NCBI RefSeq assembly: GCF_001742305.1 | Contig: NZ_MJAT01000001.1 | Location: 310,001 to 374,000, forward strand | Length of the DNA: 64,000 nucleotides | From: Desulfuribacillus stibiiarsenatis | GTDB taxonomy: Bacteria; Bacillota; Bacilli; Desulfuribacillales; Desulfuribacillaceae | Direction: 5' to 3' | Shown: positions 1-9,089 of the stretch, piece after piece | How positions within the stretch are numbered: the first letter of the stretch is position 1 | Layout: every line of letters begins with the position of its first letter | Notes under the pieces: generated by a model | Told to the model about the DNA's origin: nothing | Databases searched by the model: none | What the model saw: the letters and a program-made list of their open reading frames with translations, nothing else | Translations under genes and position numbers: made by a program

Positions 1-1517
1 ACCAAAGTGTCATACCCATCAGGAAGTTCTAAAATGTTTTCATGAATATCGGCAATGTAAGCAGCCTTCTGAATTTCTTCAATCGAACTATTAAATGCCC
101 CAAATGCGATGTTCTGCTGAATTGTAGTAGAAAACAAAAACGAATCCTGAGGGACGTAGCCAATCGTACTATTAAGTTCAGCCAATGGAATGTCAAATAT
201 GTCCTGGCCACCGATGAATATTGAATTTTGAGGCGGATTATATTGTCGCACCAAAAGATTGATGATTGTCGATTTTCCACATCCTGTTTTTCCTAAAATT
301 GCTGTCGTCGTTCCAGCTTTACATGTAAAAGAAACATTCTTAAGGACGGGTTGCAAATCTTCCCCATAGGAAAACGTAACATTTCGAAAATCAATATCCA
401 ATTGGTTTTCCCCGCTAAGTGTAGTCACATCTGTTTCAGATGTTTCAGATGTACCAGATGTTTTAGGCGCTTCAGACATAGTAGAAGTAGTATTTTGTAA
501 GCTCAGAGGTTTTTCATTAAATTTGGATAATTCTTGATTATGGGTGTCTGCAATATCAGGTGTAACTGCCAGCAGAGCGTTAATTCGCGCTAAAGAAGCT
601 GAGCCCCGTTGAAGCATATTGTATACCCAACCGAAGGCCATCATTGGCCATGTCAAAAGCGCAAGATACCCGTAAAAAGCAACAAAATCCCCTAAAGTAA
701 TATTCCCATCTAACACTTGAATGCTCCCATATGCGAGTACCAGTAGAAAACTAAGGGCAGCAATGAACTCCACCAAAGGGTCGAAAACACCCCATACTTT
801 TGTTAAATGCATATTCTTTTCAAATTTATTGCGGTTTGCCACTTGAAAACGTTCAATTTCTCGCTGTTCTTGGGCAAATGATTTCACCACACGTATACCA
901 GCAATATTTTCCTGAGAAACATCCGTCAAATCAGAAAAAGCCTCTTGCACCATACGAAAACGATTATGAATCAGCTTGCCAAATCGCGACACAACAATTG
1001 CTAAAAAAGGCATAGGAAGTAACGCGATAAGGGTTAGCTTCCAACCAACAGTAAGAATCATCATGACAATGGTAGCAGTACCGAGGATGACAGCATCGAT
1101 TGATAGTATAATCGCAGGTCCCATAGCCATACGTATCGACTTAATGTCATTGGTCGCATGTGCCATTAAGTCACCAGTTTTCTTTTGATTATAAAAGGTA
1201 GGGGATAGCTTTAGAAAATGAGCAACTAACATATTTCTTAATTCAAACTCAAGAAATCGAGCGGCGCCATTGACGAAGAAACGCCAAAAAAACCGGAAGA
1301 TAAAGATTCCGATTGCAAGGCCAATAATCTTAAAGGCAAATTCATTCAGTCGATCCGCGGAAATATAACCGCTTTGTATCTCATCGGTAAACTGTCCCAA
1401 TATTCTAGGAAGTAATAATTGTAATCCATCGACAATCAATACAGCAATAATACCAAGGATATATCGGTGGTAATGTTGTTTGAGAAACCAGAACATTGTT
1501 TTGAATTCTTTTAACAT
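1..1517 (-). CDS. ABC-type multidrug exporter, fused membrane and ATPase domains (partial)
   Basis: The reverse strand reads open from an ATG at 1517, behind a GGGAATG-type ribosome site, to the window edge; about 505 residues are visible. The N-terminal ~320 residues form the six-helix exporter domain. A Ser/Thr-rich linker (with SETSETDVTT) follows, then an ATPase domain with Walker A GKTGCGKST and the Q-loop VPQDSF. The signature motif, Walker B and C-terminus lie outside the window. The architecture matches type IV half-transporters of the BmrA/YheI/LmrA group, which work as homo- or heterodimers in the cytoplasmic membrane. The partner and substrate cannot be told from this fragment. Confidence 0.9.
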   Translation of the reverse strand, partial: MLKEFKTMFWFLKQHYHRYILGIIAVLIVDGLQLLLPRILGQFTDEIQSGYISADRLNEFAFKIIGLAIGIFIFRFFWRFFVNGAARFLEFELRNMLVAHFLKLSPTFYNQKKTGDLMAHATNDIKSIRMAMGPAIILSIDAVILGTATIVMMILTVGWKLTLIALLPMPFLAIVVSRFGKLIHNRFRMVQEAFSDLTDVSQENIAGIRVVKSFAQEQREIERFQVANRNKFEKNMHLTKVWGVFDPLVEFIAALSFLLVLAYGSIQVLDGNITLGDFVAFYGYLALLTWPMMAFGWVYNMLQRGSASLARINALLAVTPDIADTHNQELSKFNEKPLSLQNTTSTMSEAPKTSGTSETSETDVTTLSGENQLDIDFRNVTFSYGEDLQPVLKNVSFTCKAGTTTAILGKTGCGKSTIINLLVRQYNPPQNSIFIGGQDIFDIPLAELNSTIGYVPQDSFLFSTTIQQNIAFGAFNSSIEEIQKAAYIADIHENILELPDGYDTL

Positions 1518-1757
1518 GTCGCATCATTCCCTTGTTGCTAACTAAGTACTTTTATTCTAGCACAAAACCGAGAAACAAACATTTGTATTTTCCATATCGC
1601 ACCTATCCATACATTATTTATATGATGATATCTGCCGTCTAAATATATAGAATAGATATATACTATTGTGATATATCTCACACATTTCGAATCATTTGTA
1701 GCATTCGTTCATGACTTACTAAAACAACATCAGAATCTGACAACAAGAGGTGTAAAC

Positions 1758-2927
1758 ATGGAAAACAACAAAAAACATACAATTGGAATGTGGAAAAAAG
1801 CAATCGTTACAGGACTAGCAGCTTCTTTATTTGCAAGTACACCTACATTTGCATTAGCGGCAACGTACCAAGTGAAGGCGGGAGATACATTATTTCTTAT
1901 TAGCCAGCACAATAAAATTACCGTAGATCAACTGAAAGTTAGTAGTAGCTTAACAAGAGACCACATTTTTGTTGGGGAAGAACTGATTATTCCAGAACCA
2001 TATACAGTGAAATCTGGCGATACTTTATTCTTACTAGCAAGACGCTTTGAGACATCAATGGATGCCATTACGAGAATTAATAATTTACGTACGGATATGC
2101 TTGCTGTTGGCCAAGTACTTTTGATTCCGATGAAATCACCAGCACCAGCACCAACACCAGCACCATCGCCTGCACCGCAAGTCACGACATACACAGTGGT
2201 AAGTGGAGATACCTTATGGTTAATTGCAAGCCGCAACAAGATTACAGTGGATGCATTGATGAAAGCGAATCAATTAACAAGTACTACGTTGCAAATCGGG
2301 CAGGTGCTAGTGATTCCTAATACTGCACAAGAAATCCCTCGTGTGACATATGGAACATATACGGTGAAACAAGGAGACAATAGCTGGAATATTGCTATTA
2401 ATCACGGTATGCCTTTCCAAGAATTCCTTACATTGAACAAATTCACTGACAAAACGATGCTGTCTATTGGACAAGTAGTTCAAATCGCAATTTATAATAT
2501 TCCAGTCCAAAATCCTGTACGTACAGACCGTGGTGCGTATCTTGATTGGTGGACAGAAGTTCAATATGTATTCCCAATCGGAGCAGTAGCGAAAGTAACA
2601 GACCTCTACACAGGATTAACTTGGAATGTAAAGAGAACAATCGGTGCGTTTCATGCGGATAGTGAGCCATTAACATTAGCGGATACGAGAATTATGCAAC
2701 AAGCGTGGGGCGGGGTCTGGAGCTGGACTCCTAGACCAATTTTAGTGGAAGTGAATGGACACCGTATCGCAGCTTCTGCGAGTTCAATGCCACATTCTAT
2801 TCAAGCCATAATAGATAACGGTTTTGAGGGGCATTTCGATATTCATTTCGCGAATAGTATTCGTCATGTGGACGGCCTTGTGGATGCACAACACCAAAAA
2901 GCAATCAATATTGCGGCTGGTAAATAG
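1758..2927 (+). CDS. Secreted protein with four LysM domains
   Basis: The preferred start is the ATG at 1758 behind AGAGGTG, giving 389 residues; upstream in-frame starts lack a ribosome site. Residues 1-34 look like a signal peptide cleaved after FALA. Two LysM domains (about 37-80 and 82-124, with the (K/S)GDTLFL motif) are followed by a Pro/Ala linker (APAPTPAPSPAP), then two more LysM domains (about 143-186 and 195-240). LysM binds N-acetylglucosamine polymers, so the protein should sit in the wall peptidoglycan. The last ~145 residues, with GGVWSWTPRPI and GHFDIHF, form a conserved-looking domain seen in other Gram-positive LysM proteins. I cannot assign it an activity, and the Cys of an L,D-transpeptidase (SHGC) is absent. 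Confidence 0.85.
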   Translation: MENNKKHTIGMWKKAIVTGLAASLFASTPTFALAATYQVKAGDTLFLISQHNKITVDQLKVSSSLTRDHIFVGEELIIPEPYTVKSGDTLFLLARRFETSMDAITRINNLRTDMLAVGQVLLIPMKSPAPAPTPAPSPAPQVTTYTVVSGDTLWLIASRNKITVDALMKANQLTSTTLQIGQVLVIPNTAQEIPRVTYGTYTVKQGDNSWNIAINHGMPFQEFLTLNKFTDKTMLSIGQVVQIAIYNIPVQNPVRTDRGAYLDWWTEVQYVFPIGAVAKVTDLYTGLTWNVKRTIGAFHADSEPLTLADTRIMQQAWGGVWSWTPRPILVEVNGHRIAASASSMPHSIQAIIDNGFEGHFDIHFANSIRHVDGLVDAQHQKAINIAAGK

Positions 2928-2953
2928 TCAATCAAGTATTAGTAAAAGCACAA

Positions 2954-3038
2954 TGCTTGTAAGAATGCTATGCTTGTAAGAATGCTATGCTTGTAAGAAT
3001 GCTATGCTTGTAAGAATGCTATGCTTGTAAGAATGCTA
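2954..3038 (+). repeat. Five perfect 17-bp tandem repeats
   Basis: The unit TGCTTGTAAGAATGCTA is present in five uninterrupted identical copies, followed by a partial sixth (TGCTA). It lies just after the stop codon of the LysM gene and before a terminator hairpin. It is a minisatellite-type array and probably varies in copy number between strains; no coding function is seen. Confidence 0.97.
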
Positions 3039-3082
3039 TGCTATATTGTTGGAACACAATTAATGTAACAACATTCATAGTT

Positions 3083-3118
3083 AAAAGGGGAGACAATTGA
3101 CGTCTTCCCTTTTAATTT
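3083..3118 (+). terminator. Rho-independent terminator after the LysM gene
   Basis: A 12-bp stem (AAAAGGGGAGAC with GTCTTCCCTTTT, one G-U pair) around AATTGAC is followed by an AT-rich tail. It separates the LysM gene from the MscS gene. Confidence 0.75.
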
Positions 3119-3182
3119 ATACAATAGCTGCATATAATGAAGACTAGTGTGAATTTTAATAAAAAAAGGTAGGGGAGACGTA

Positions 3183-4058
3183 ATGGGTATTTTAGAAGAA
3201 TTATGGATTAGTGCATATCAGTACATAACAGATATTGAAATGTGGATACGAGTCATCTCAGTTACCATCAAGATTTTGGTGATTATTGTAGGTGCGCGTA
3301 TCATTGTACATGTAACACGCAAGACAATACAAGAGGTTGTAAAAAAGCGTGATAACAATCTTCTCATGATGGATGAACGACGAATTAATACCGTTAGTAC
3401 ACTACTCTCCAATGTAGTTGGGTACGTCGTGTACTTTATTATGGGGCTTATGATTCTAACGCAGTTCTTCGAAGTGACACCAATACTCGCAGGTGCAGGG
3501 GTCGTTGGATTAGCGGTTGGTTTTGGTGCTCAGAGTTTAGTAAAGGATGTCATCACGGGATTCTTTATTTTATTTGAAGACCAATTTGCTGTTGGTGATT
3601 TTGTGAAAGTTGGCAACTTCCATGGCACAGTCATTGATTTTGGTTTAAGGGTCACGAAAATTAAAAACTGGTCGGGGGAGATTTATATTATCCCGAATGG
3701 ATCCATAGGAGAAGTAACGAACGTCTCTAAGGCAGATTCAGTCGCAGCGGTGGATATTGGAGTGGCATATGAGGAAAATGTTGGCGAAGTAAAGAAAGTA
3801 TTAGAAACAATCCTTGAACAAGCAACGCAAGAGATTGAAGATATTGTTGGGGAAGTGAAGGTCATGGGTGTTCAAGAGTTAGGACCTTCGGAAGTAATTT
3901 TACGTGTAACGGCTGTTTGTAAGCCAGCAGCACATTGGGGAGTTTCTAGGGCACTCCGGGAAAAGATTAAAGAAGAATTCGATTTGCGTGGTATAGAAAT
4001 TCCATACCCTCGCTTAGTCACTTATAAACGGAGTGAAGGGGCAACCCAAAACCCATAG
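3183..4058 (+). CDS. Small-conductance mechanosensitive channel, MscS family (YkuT-like)
   Basis: This 291-residue protein starts at an ATG behind AGGGGAG. It has about three hydrophobic segments; the third (about 100-128) carries the Gly/Ala-rich pore helix pattern GAGVVGLAVGFGAQSLVKD typical of MscS. The cytoplasmic beta domain follows, with DQFAVGDFVKVGNFHGTV. The family opens under membrane tension and releases small solutes during osmotic downshock. The length matches short MscS/YkuT channels. It appears to be a single-gene unit, closed by a shared terminator. Confidence 0.93.
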   Translation: MGILEELWISAYQYITDIEMWIRVISVTIKILVIIVGARIIVHVTRKTIQEVVKKRDNNLLMMDERRINTVSTLLSNVVGYVVYFIMGLMILTQFFEVTPILAGAGVVGLAVGFGAQSLVKDVITGFFILFEDQFAVGDFVKVGNFHGTVIDFGLRVTKIKNWSGEIYIIPNGSIGEVTNVSKADSVAAVDIGVAYEENVGEVKKVLETILEQATQEIEDIVGEVKVMGVQELGPSEVILRVTAVCKPAAHWGVSRALREKIKEEFDLRGIEIPYPRLVTYKRSEGATQNP

Positions 4059-4115
4059 AGAAAATAAGAAGAATCATATCATAGAGTCGAAGAAATCTAT
4101 ATTAAGCATAATATA

Positions 4116-4156
4116 CGAAAAAGGATGCTCACACTACATGAGCATCCTTTTTTCAC
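4116..4156. terminator. Bidirectional terminator between mscS and metQ
   Basis: The stem AAAAGGATGCTCA / TGAGCATCCTTTT with loop CACTACA has A and T runs on both sides, so it can end transcription from both convergent units. Confidence 0.9.
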
Positions 4157-4208
4157 ATGATAATTTCTTATCGTATTAAGTTAAAAGGTAAGAAAGAGAA
4201 ACAGAAAG

Positions 4209-5042
4209 TTAGTAACGAACTTGTGCTGGAACTACTGCGCCTTCGTACTTCTCTTCAATAAACTGTGCAACTTCAGCGCTTAATAAAAGTTCAGCTAATT
4301 TGTTAATTGCTGCGTTTTCCTTAGATTCTGCACGAACAGCTAAAACGTTTACATAAGGAGATTCTGTACCTTCAATGATAAGAGCATCATTTGCAGGAAC
4401 AAAGCCAGCTTGTAAAGCGAAATTCGTGTTAATGATTGCTAAGTCATACTCATCAATCGTAGGAGCTAATAATGATGCATCAACTTCAGTGAAGTTTAAG
4501 TTCTTAGGGTTCGCTACGATATCTTGAAGAGTCCCTTTAAGGCCAACACCTTCTGTTAACGTGATTAGACCCTTAGACTCTAATAGTGCAAGTACACGAC
4601 CAACTTCGCTTACAGCGTTAGGAATTCCTACTTTTGCACCATCTTGCAATTCATTGATATCGCTAATTTTCTTAGAATATCCACCCATAGGCTCGATGTG
4701 AACACCAATTAAAGAGATGATATCGTTTCCTGATTCTGTTACATAGTTCTCTAACCAAGGCTTATGTTGGAAGTAGTTCGCATCTAAATCCCCACCAGCA
4801 AGTGTTTCATTTGGCATTGTGTAATCGTTGAATACGCGAATGTTAAGATTTACACCTTCTTTTTCAAGAAGCGGCTTAATGAACTCCAATACTTCAGAGT
4901 GAGGAACGTCCGTTGCTCCTACTGTAATTGTTACTACGTCAGTTGCTGGTTTCTTAGCGCCACCGCAAGCTACCATTGTGAAAGCAAGAGTTGCGATAAG
5001 TGCAATCGCAAAAAGTTTTTTGAAAGTGTTGTTCGTCGTCAT
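4209..5042 (-). CDS. metQ: Methionine ABC transporter substrate-binding lipoprotein MetQ
   Basis: The protein has 277 residues with a lipoprotein signal whose lipobox ends at TMVAC (Cys near residue 26), so it should be anchored to the outer face of the membrane. The body is an NlpA/MetQ-type binding protein (motifs NYFQHKPWLE and VGIPN) that binds methionine, often D- and L-forms. It is the last gene of metN-metI-metQ, and the SAM-I riboswitch upstream of metN supports methionine as the substrate. Confidence 0.95.
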   Translation of the reverse strand: MTTNNTFKKLFAIALIATLAFTMVACGGAKKPATDVVTITVGATDVPHSEVLEFIKPLLEKEGVNLNIRVFNDYTMPNETLAGGDLDANYFQHKPWLENYVTESGNDIISLIGVHIEPMGGYSKKISDINELQDGAKVGIPNAVSEVGRVLALLESKGLITLTEGVGLKGTLQDIVANPKNLNFTEVDASLLAPTIDEYDLAIINTNFALQAGFVPANDALIIEGTESPYVNVLAVRAESKENAAINKLAELLLSAEVAQFIEEKYEGAVVPAQVRY

Positions 5043-5142
5043 TATGTGACCCCTCCATTATTCCTTAATACCCAATACGGTGTATATAATCCGCTGAATA
5101 TTAGGTTTTTTATCGTCTGTTTTGTTTTCACTGCAATCTATA

Positions 5143-5823
5143 TTAACGGTGGTTGACTCTTTTGGAGAGCCAGTCGCCGATTGTTTGTATAATTTGCACC
5201 ATAAACACTAGCAATAAAATACAGGTATACATCACGAGTGGTTGATTCCGTTGAAACCCATACCGATATGCCATATCACCTAGACCGCCACCGCCAACTA
5301 CACCAGCCATCGCTGTGTAACCAACAAGTGCAACTGCTGTAACAGTAATGCCAGCAACGAGTCCTGGTAGAGCTTCAGGAATCAGTACTTTCCATATAAT
5401 CTCTCGAAGGTTTGAGCCCATTGCCTGAGCTGCCTCGATGACTCCTCGATCGATTTCGTTAATTGATGTCTCTACTAATCTTGCGAAAAAAGGTGCTGCG
5501 CCTACAGATAGGGGCACAACCATTGCTTCATAAGAGATTGCAATTCCCATAATCTTACGCGTCAGGGGAATGAGCATGATTAATAGTAGGATGAATGGTA
5601 TCGAACGCAATATGTTTACGATTGAGCCGATGGTTTGGTTAAGAGTTCTATTCTCTAAGATATGTCCTTTACTTGTTAAAGCAAGTATGAGTCCGAGTGG
5701 AATCCCAATTGCTGTCGCAAGCACTGTCGGCCAGAACACCATATACAGGGTTTCATATAAAGCGACGGAAATTTGCGACCAGTTTAGATTTAGAATATCT
5801 AGCCAAAGTTGTCTAAGGTCCAT
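5143..5823 (-). CDS. metI: Methionine ABC transporter permease MetI
   Basis: This 226-residue integral membrane protein has about five helices and the EAA loop EAAQAMGSNLREIIWKVLIP that docks to the ATPase. It overlaps the end of metN by 11 bases, which suggests translational coupling. It forms the membrane channel of the MetNIQ importer. Confidence 0.95.
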   Translation of the reverse strand: MDLRQLWLDILNLNWSQISVALYETLYMVFWPTVLATAIGIPLGLILALTSKGHILENRTLNQTIGSIVNILRSIPFILLLIMLIPLTRKIMGIAISYEAMVVPLSVGAAPFFARLVETSINEIDRGVIEAAQAMGSNLREIIWKVLIPEALPGLVAGITVTAVALVGYTAMAGVVGGGGLGDMAYRYGFQRNQPLVMYTCILLLVFMVQIIQTIGDWLSKRVNHR

Positions 5824-6868
5824 TGCTAAACACCTCCATTGACACCCCTAGTTGAGTTAAATAGCTTTTCGCTTGTAGTATCTGGTCTGGAGCCCCTTCC
5901 ATGGTAATCACAAGGGTGCCATATGGTGTATCTTGGATACGGTCAATCTGTCCATGGAGAATATTCACCTGTAAATCGAAATTTTTGATTAAATCACTGA
6001 TGATAGGGGCACCCGTTGTTTCTCCAATGAAGGAGAGTTGTAATAAGCAATGGGAATCGGAATGCGCTGTCGCAAATTGCTCTAAGATTGCAGTAGGAAC
6101 CTCTATGTTCGTCACTTGTTTCACAAATTCCCGAGCAATATTTGTCTTAGGACGACTAAAGACTTCAAGTACACTGCCAAGCTCAGCAATTGTACCGTTG
6201 TCTATCACAGCCACACGATCGCATATTTTCTTAATTACTTCCATTTCGTGAGTGATCAGGATCATTGTTAGACCCAGATTTTCATTGATATCCTTCAAAA
6301 GTTCAAGAATCGACTCTGTGGTCTTAGGGTCTAATGCAGAAGTCGCTTCATCACACAAGAGAACCTTCGGATTGTTGGCAATTGCCCGGGCAATGCCGAC
6401 TCTTTGCTTTTGCCCACCACTAAGTTGAGCAGGGTAGGATTCAGATTGCTGGGTTAGTCCTACTAGTTGGATTAACTCAGCTACACGTTTTGTGATGTCA
6501 GCCTTCTTCATACCGGCGATTTCTAAAGGGTAAGCAATGTTATCTCGGACCGTACGAGAAGAAAGTAAGTTAAAGTGTTGAAAAATCATGCCAATCTCTT
6601 TGCGTTTTTCTCTTAGTTGTGACGGTGTGAGATGGGTGATTTCGTCACCATCAACGAATAAATTACCGGACGTCGGTTCTTCCAGCATATTAAAGCAACG
6701 GATTAACGTACTTTTTCCTGCACCACTATATCCAATAATCCCGAAGATTTCTCCGCGATGTATTTCTAGATTGATTTCTTTTAATGCTTCAACGGATTGA
6801 CCTTTTACATGATAGACTTTTTGTAGATTTTGCACTTGAATGATTGGTTCCGTCTTCAAATCTATCAT
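5813..6868 (-). CDS. metN: Methionine ABC transporter ATP-binding protein MetN
   Basis: The protein has 351 residues. Walker A GYSGAGKST lies at about 46-54, followed by the signature LSGGQKQR and Walker B LLCDEATSALD. The C-terminal ~80 residues form the NIL domain, which in MetN binds methionine and causes trans-inhibition. It is the first gene of metNIQ and follows a SAM-I riboswitch with its own terminator, so expression should rise when S-adenosylmethionine is low. Confidence 0.96.
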   Translation of the reverse strand: MIDLKTEPIIQVQNLQKVYHVKGQSVEALKEINLEIHRGEIFGIIGYSGAGKSTLIRCFNMLEEPTSGNLFVDGDEITHLTPSQLREKRKEIGMIFQHFNLLSSRTVRDNIAYPLEIAGMKKADITKRVAELIQLVGLTQQSESYPAQLSGGQKQRVGIARAIANNPKVLLCDEATSALDPKTTESILELLKDINENLGLTMILITHEMEVIKKICDRVAVIDNGTIAELGSVLEVFSRPKTNIAREFVKQVTNIEVPTAILEQFATAHSDSHCLLQLSFIGETTGAPIISDLIKNFDLQVNILHGQIDRIQDTPYGTLVITMEGAPDQILQAKSYLTQLGVSMEVFSNGP

Positions 6869-6901
6869 CTCCCTTACGATATAAATGACGTTGCTAATAA
6901 A

Positions 6902-6931
6902 TAAATAAAAGCGCCCTTCAGAGAAGGGCGC
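6902..6931 (-). terminator. Riboswitch expression-platform terminator upstream of metN
   Basis: Read on the minus strand, GCGCCCTTC pairs with GAAGGGCGC and is followed by TTTTATTT. It lies between the SAM aptamer and metN and is the expected off-state structure when SAM is bound. Confidence 0.93.
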
Positions 6932-6939
6932 ATAATAAT

Positions 6940-7061
6940 TGAGTGTCCTTTCTCATCTCTCAAAGCAAAATCGCTTTGCAGGAATTGGCACCATAGTGAT
7001 TTACCATCACCGGTTGCCGGGTTTCATCGGGCCAGCCCCTCCACCTCTCTGGATAAGAGTA
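6940..7061 (-). promoter_or_regulatory. SAM-I (S-box) riboswitch controlling metNIQ
   Basis: On the minus strand the leader has the S-box hallmarks in order: CTCTTATCCAGAGAGGTGGA, then TGGCCCGATGAAACCCGGCA, then a variable helix and the closing GAGAGATGAGAAAGG. This is the four-way-junction aptamer that binds S-adenosylmethionine; binding favours the terminator just downstream. Confidence 0.97.
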
Positions 7062-7140
7062 TTCAGTTAGTTATTCAAAACTATTATTCAGAACTATTTT
7101 TCAGAACTATTATTTAGAAGTATTTTTAGAACTAGTATGA

Positions 7141-7169
7141 ATAATAACACGATAGTTCCGATGGGTCAA
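7141..7169 (-). promoter_or_regulatory. Sigma-A type promoter for the metNIQ transcript
   Basis: On the minus strand TTGACC and TATTAT are separated by 17 bases, about 75 bases upstream of the riboswitch aptamer. Spacing and position fit the start of the S-box leader. Confidence 0.65.
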
Positions 7170-7179
7170 GTGGAATTTA

Positions 7180-8799
7180 TTAGTGATTTAAAATTCCTTT
7201 ACGCTCGTTTTGCGAAGCTGTTTGTAAAGCGTCGTTCTCTTTGCCTAAGAGCGCATAACGAATACTGTCCGCTAAAGCATACCAGCTAGCTTCAATAATA
7301 TTTTCGGAAACCCCTACAGTACTCCACGTATTTTCACCATTGCTAGATTCAATTAAGACGCGAATCTTCGCTGCTGTGCCATCCTTTTCGTCAATGACAC
7401 GCACCTTGTAATCCGTCAAATGAACATTTTTCAAATCTGGGTAAATATCTTCGAGTGTCTTACGCATGGCATTGTCTAAAGCATTGACAGGACCGTTTCC
7501 TTCTGCTGCAGAAATGCACACGTTGCCATTGACGTTAAGCTTCACGATGGCATCACAAGTGACTCGTTGATCGCCCCGTTTTTCTAATAATATTTTAAAG
7601 GAATCTAACGATATCACGTCTTGAAGACCAGTGAATGCTTTTCGTAGCAATAGCTCGAAAGACCCTTCAGCAGCTTCAAACTGATACCCTTGATGCTCCA
7701 AATCTTTAATTTCTTGTACGATATTCTTTGCTTGAGGATGGTCTTTATCGACATCAATTCCCAATTCTTTTGCCTTAAATAAGACGTTACTTAACCCTGC
7801 AAGCTCAGACATTAAGACGCGGCGTTGGTTGCCAACGGTTTCTGGTTCAATATGTTCGTAAGTTTTCGCATTTTTAAGGATGGCACTGACATGCATACCA
7901 CCTTTATGGGTGAAGGCACTTCTACCGACAAATGGTTGGTTGGGGTGATGCACGACATTTGCTACTTCACTGACGTAACGAGATGTCTTCGTAAGGCGTG
8001 TAATTAATTCTCCAATACAATCATAGTTAGATTTCAATTGAAGATTTGGGATAATCGAGCAAAGGTTGGCGTTCCCACAACGCTCCCCAAAGCCATTCAT
8101 GGTACCTTGAATTTGTTCTGCCCCAGCATACACAGCAGCTAAAGAGTTAGCCACAGCAAGCTCTCCGTCGTTATGGGCATGGATGCCAAGGGGAGTATGT
8201 AGCTCAGCTTTCACTTTCGTGACGATTTCACTAATTTCGTGAGGTAGGGAGCCACCGTTTGTGTCACACAATGCAAGCCAATCAGCACCGCCACGTTCCG
8301 CTGCTTTTAACGCTTCGATTGCATAATCAGGGTTCGCTTTATAACCGTCGAAAAAGTGCTCTGCGTCAAAGATAACTTCTACATGCTTAGACTTTAAGAA
8401 AGCAATGGATTCTTCAATCATGCGCAGGTTTTCTTCTAATGTGGTTCGGAGTGCTTCAATGACCTGAAAGTCCCATGTTTTCCCGAAAATCGCTATCGCT
8501 TGTGCACCAGATGCAACCAGAGCATTTAAGTTCGCATCCTCCGATGGGTCGGAATAAGCCCTGCATGTGCTTCCGAAGGCCGTTAGCTTAGCGTGGGTGA
8601 AAGTTGTCGCGGACGCTTGTAAGAAGAATTCCATATCCTTCGGGTTAGAACCTGGCCATCCACCTTCTATATAAGAAATACCCAGACGATCTAGCTTTTT
8701 CGCAATTTTCAGCTTGTCTTCGCTGGATAAGCTAATGCCTTCACCTTGGGTACCATCACGAAGCGTCGTATCATAAATATAAACTTTCTTTCTCGTCAT
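7180..8799 (-). CDS. cimA: (R)-citramalate synthase CimA
   Basis: This 539-residue protein belongs to the DRE-TIM metallolyase family. The N-terminal catalytic motif DTTLRDGTQ (residues 10-18) and the HAHND metal site match citramalate and isopropylmalate synthases. The opening TQGEGISLSSEDK and the length match the CimA branch rather than LeuA or NifV. It condenses pyruvate with acetyl-CoA, the first step of the threonine-independent route to isoleucine. The C-terminal ~140 residues form the LeuA allosteric dimer domain. No isoleucine genes are adjacent, so it appears monocistronic; the start is preceded by AGAGGTGA. Confidence 0.9.
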   Translation of the reverse strand: MTRKKVYIYDTTLRDGTQGEGISLSSEDKLKIAKKLDRLGISYIEGGWPGSNPKDMEFFLQASATTFTHAKLTAFGSTCRAYSDPSEDANLNALVASGAQAIAIFGKTWDFQVIEALRTTLEENLRMIEESIAFLKSKHVEVIFDAEHFFDGYKANPDYAIEALKAAERGGADWLALCDTNGGSLPHEISEIVTKVKAELHTPLGIHAHNDGELAVANSLAAVYAGAEQIQGTMNGFGERCGNANLCSIIPNLQLKSNYDCIGELITRLTKTSRYVSEVANVVHHPNQPFVGRSAFTHKGGMHVSAILKNAKTYEHIEPETVGNQRRVLMSELAGLSNVLFKAKELGIDVDKDHPQAKNIVQEIKDLEHQGYQFEAAEGSFELLLRKAFTGLQDVISLDSFKILLEKRGDQRVTCDAIVKLNVNGNVCISAAEGNGPVNALDNAMRKTLEDIYPDLKNVHLTDYKVRVIDEKDGTAAKIRVLIESSNGENTWSTVGVSENIIEASWYALADSIRYALLGKENDALQTASQNERKGILNH

Positions 8800-8986
8800 T
8801 ATTGGTCACCTCTAGCCATTTAGAAATTCTCTATATTTTCTGTCAATTGTTTTCGTGTGTTCAATCAATATACCATATCTGATTATGAAAAACTACTGGA
8901 AAAACCCCCGTGCTACTAATCTACTGATATAGGAAGTAGAATTCGACTATGATATACTAGTTTTAACAAATACATACAATTTTCGC

Positions 8987-9026
8987 ACCGAAAAGTCGTA
9001 GTTTCAGTCGAGAAAGTTCGGTTTTT
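8987..9026 (+). terminator. Terminator-like hairpin in the agr leader
   Basis: ACCGAA (8987-8992) can pair with TTCGGT (9017-9022), followed directly by five T. It lies just upstream of the uORF and agrC and could act as a weak terminator or attenuator. The rest of the 250-base gap between cimA and agrC shows a possible -10 (TATACT near 8953) and nothing else recognisable. Confidence 0.4.
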
Positions 9027-9050
9027 AGGAACGTTGGAAGGAGATATGTA

Positions 9051-9089
9051 ATGAAAAGAGAAACAATTACTAGGAGAGATGCACAATGA
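9051..9089 (+). CDS. 12-codon upstream reading frame coupled to agrC
   Basis: An ATG at 9051 behind a very strong GGAAGGAG site opens a frame for MKRETITRRDAQ. Its TGA overlaps the ATG of agrC (AATGA). The arrangement suggests translational coupling or a regulatory leader peptide for the sensor kinase. The peptide itself has no recognisable feature. Confidence 0.45.
   Translation: MKRETITRRDAQ

Noticed and set aside
800-1188. Plus-strand frames opposite the ABC exporter
   Set aside because: The minus strand encodes a clear ABC transporter through this region; the plus frames are shadows.
2954-3038. Tandem repeats as a CRISPR array
   Set aside because: Units are contiguous with no spacers between them and no cas genes are near.
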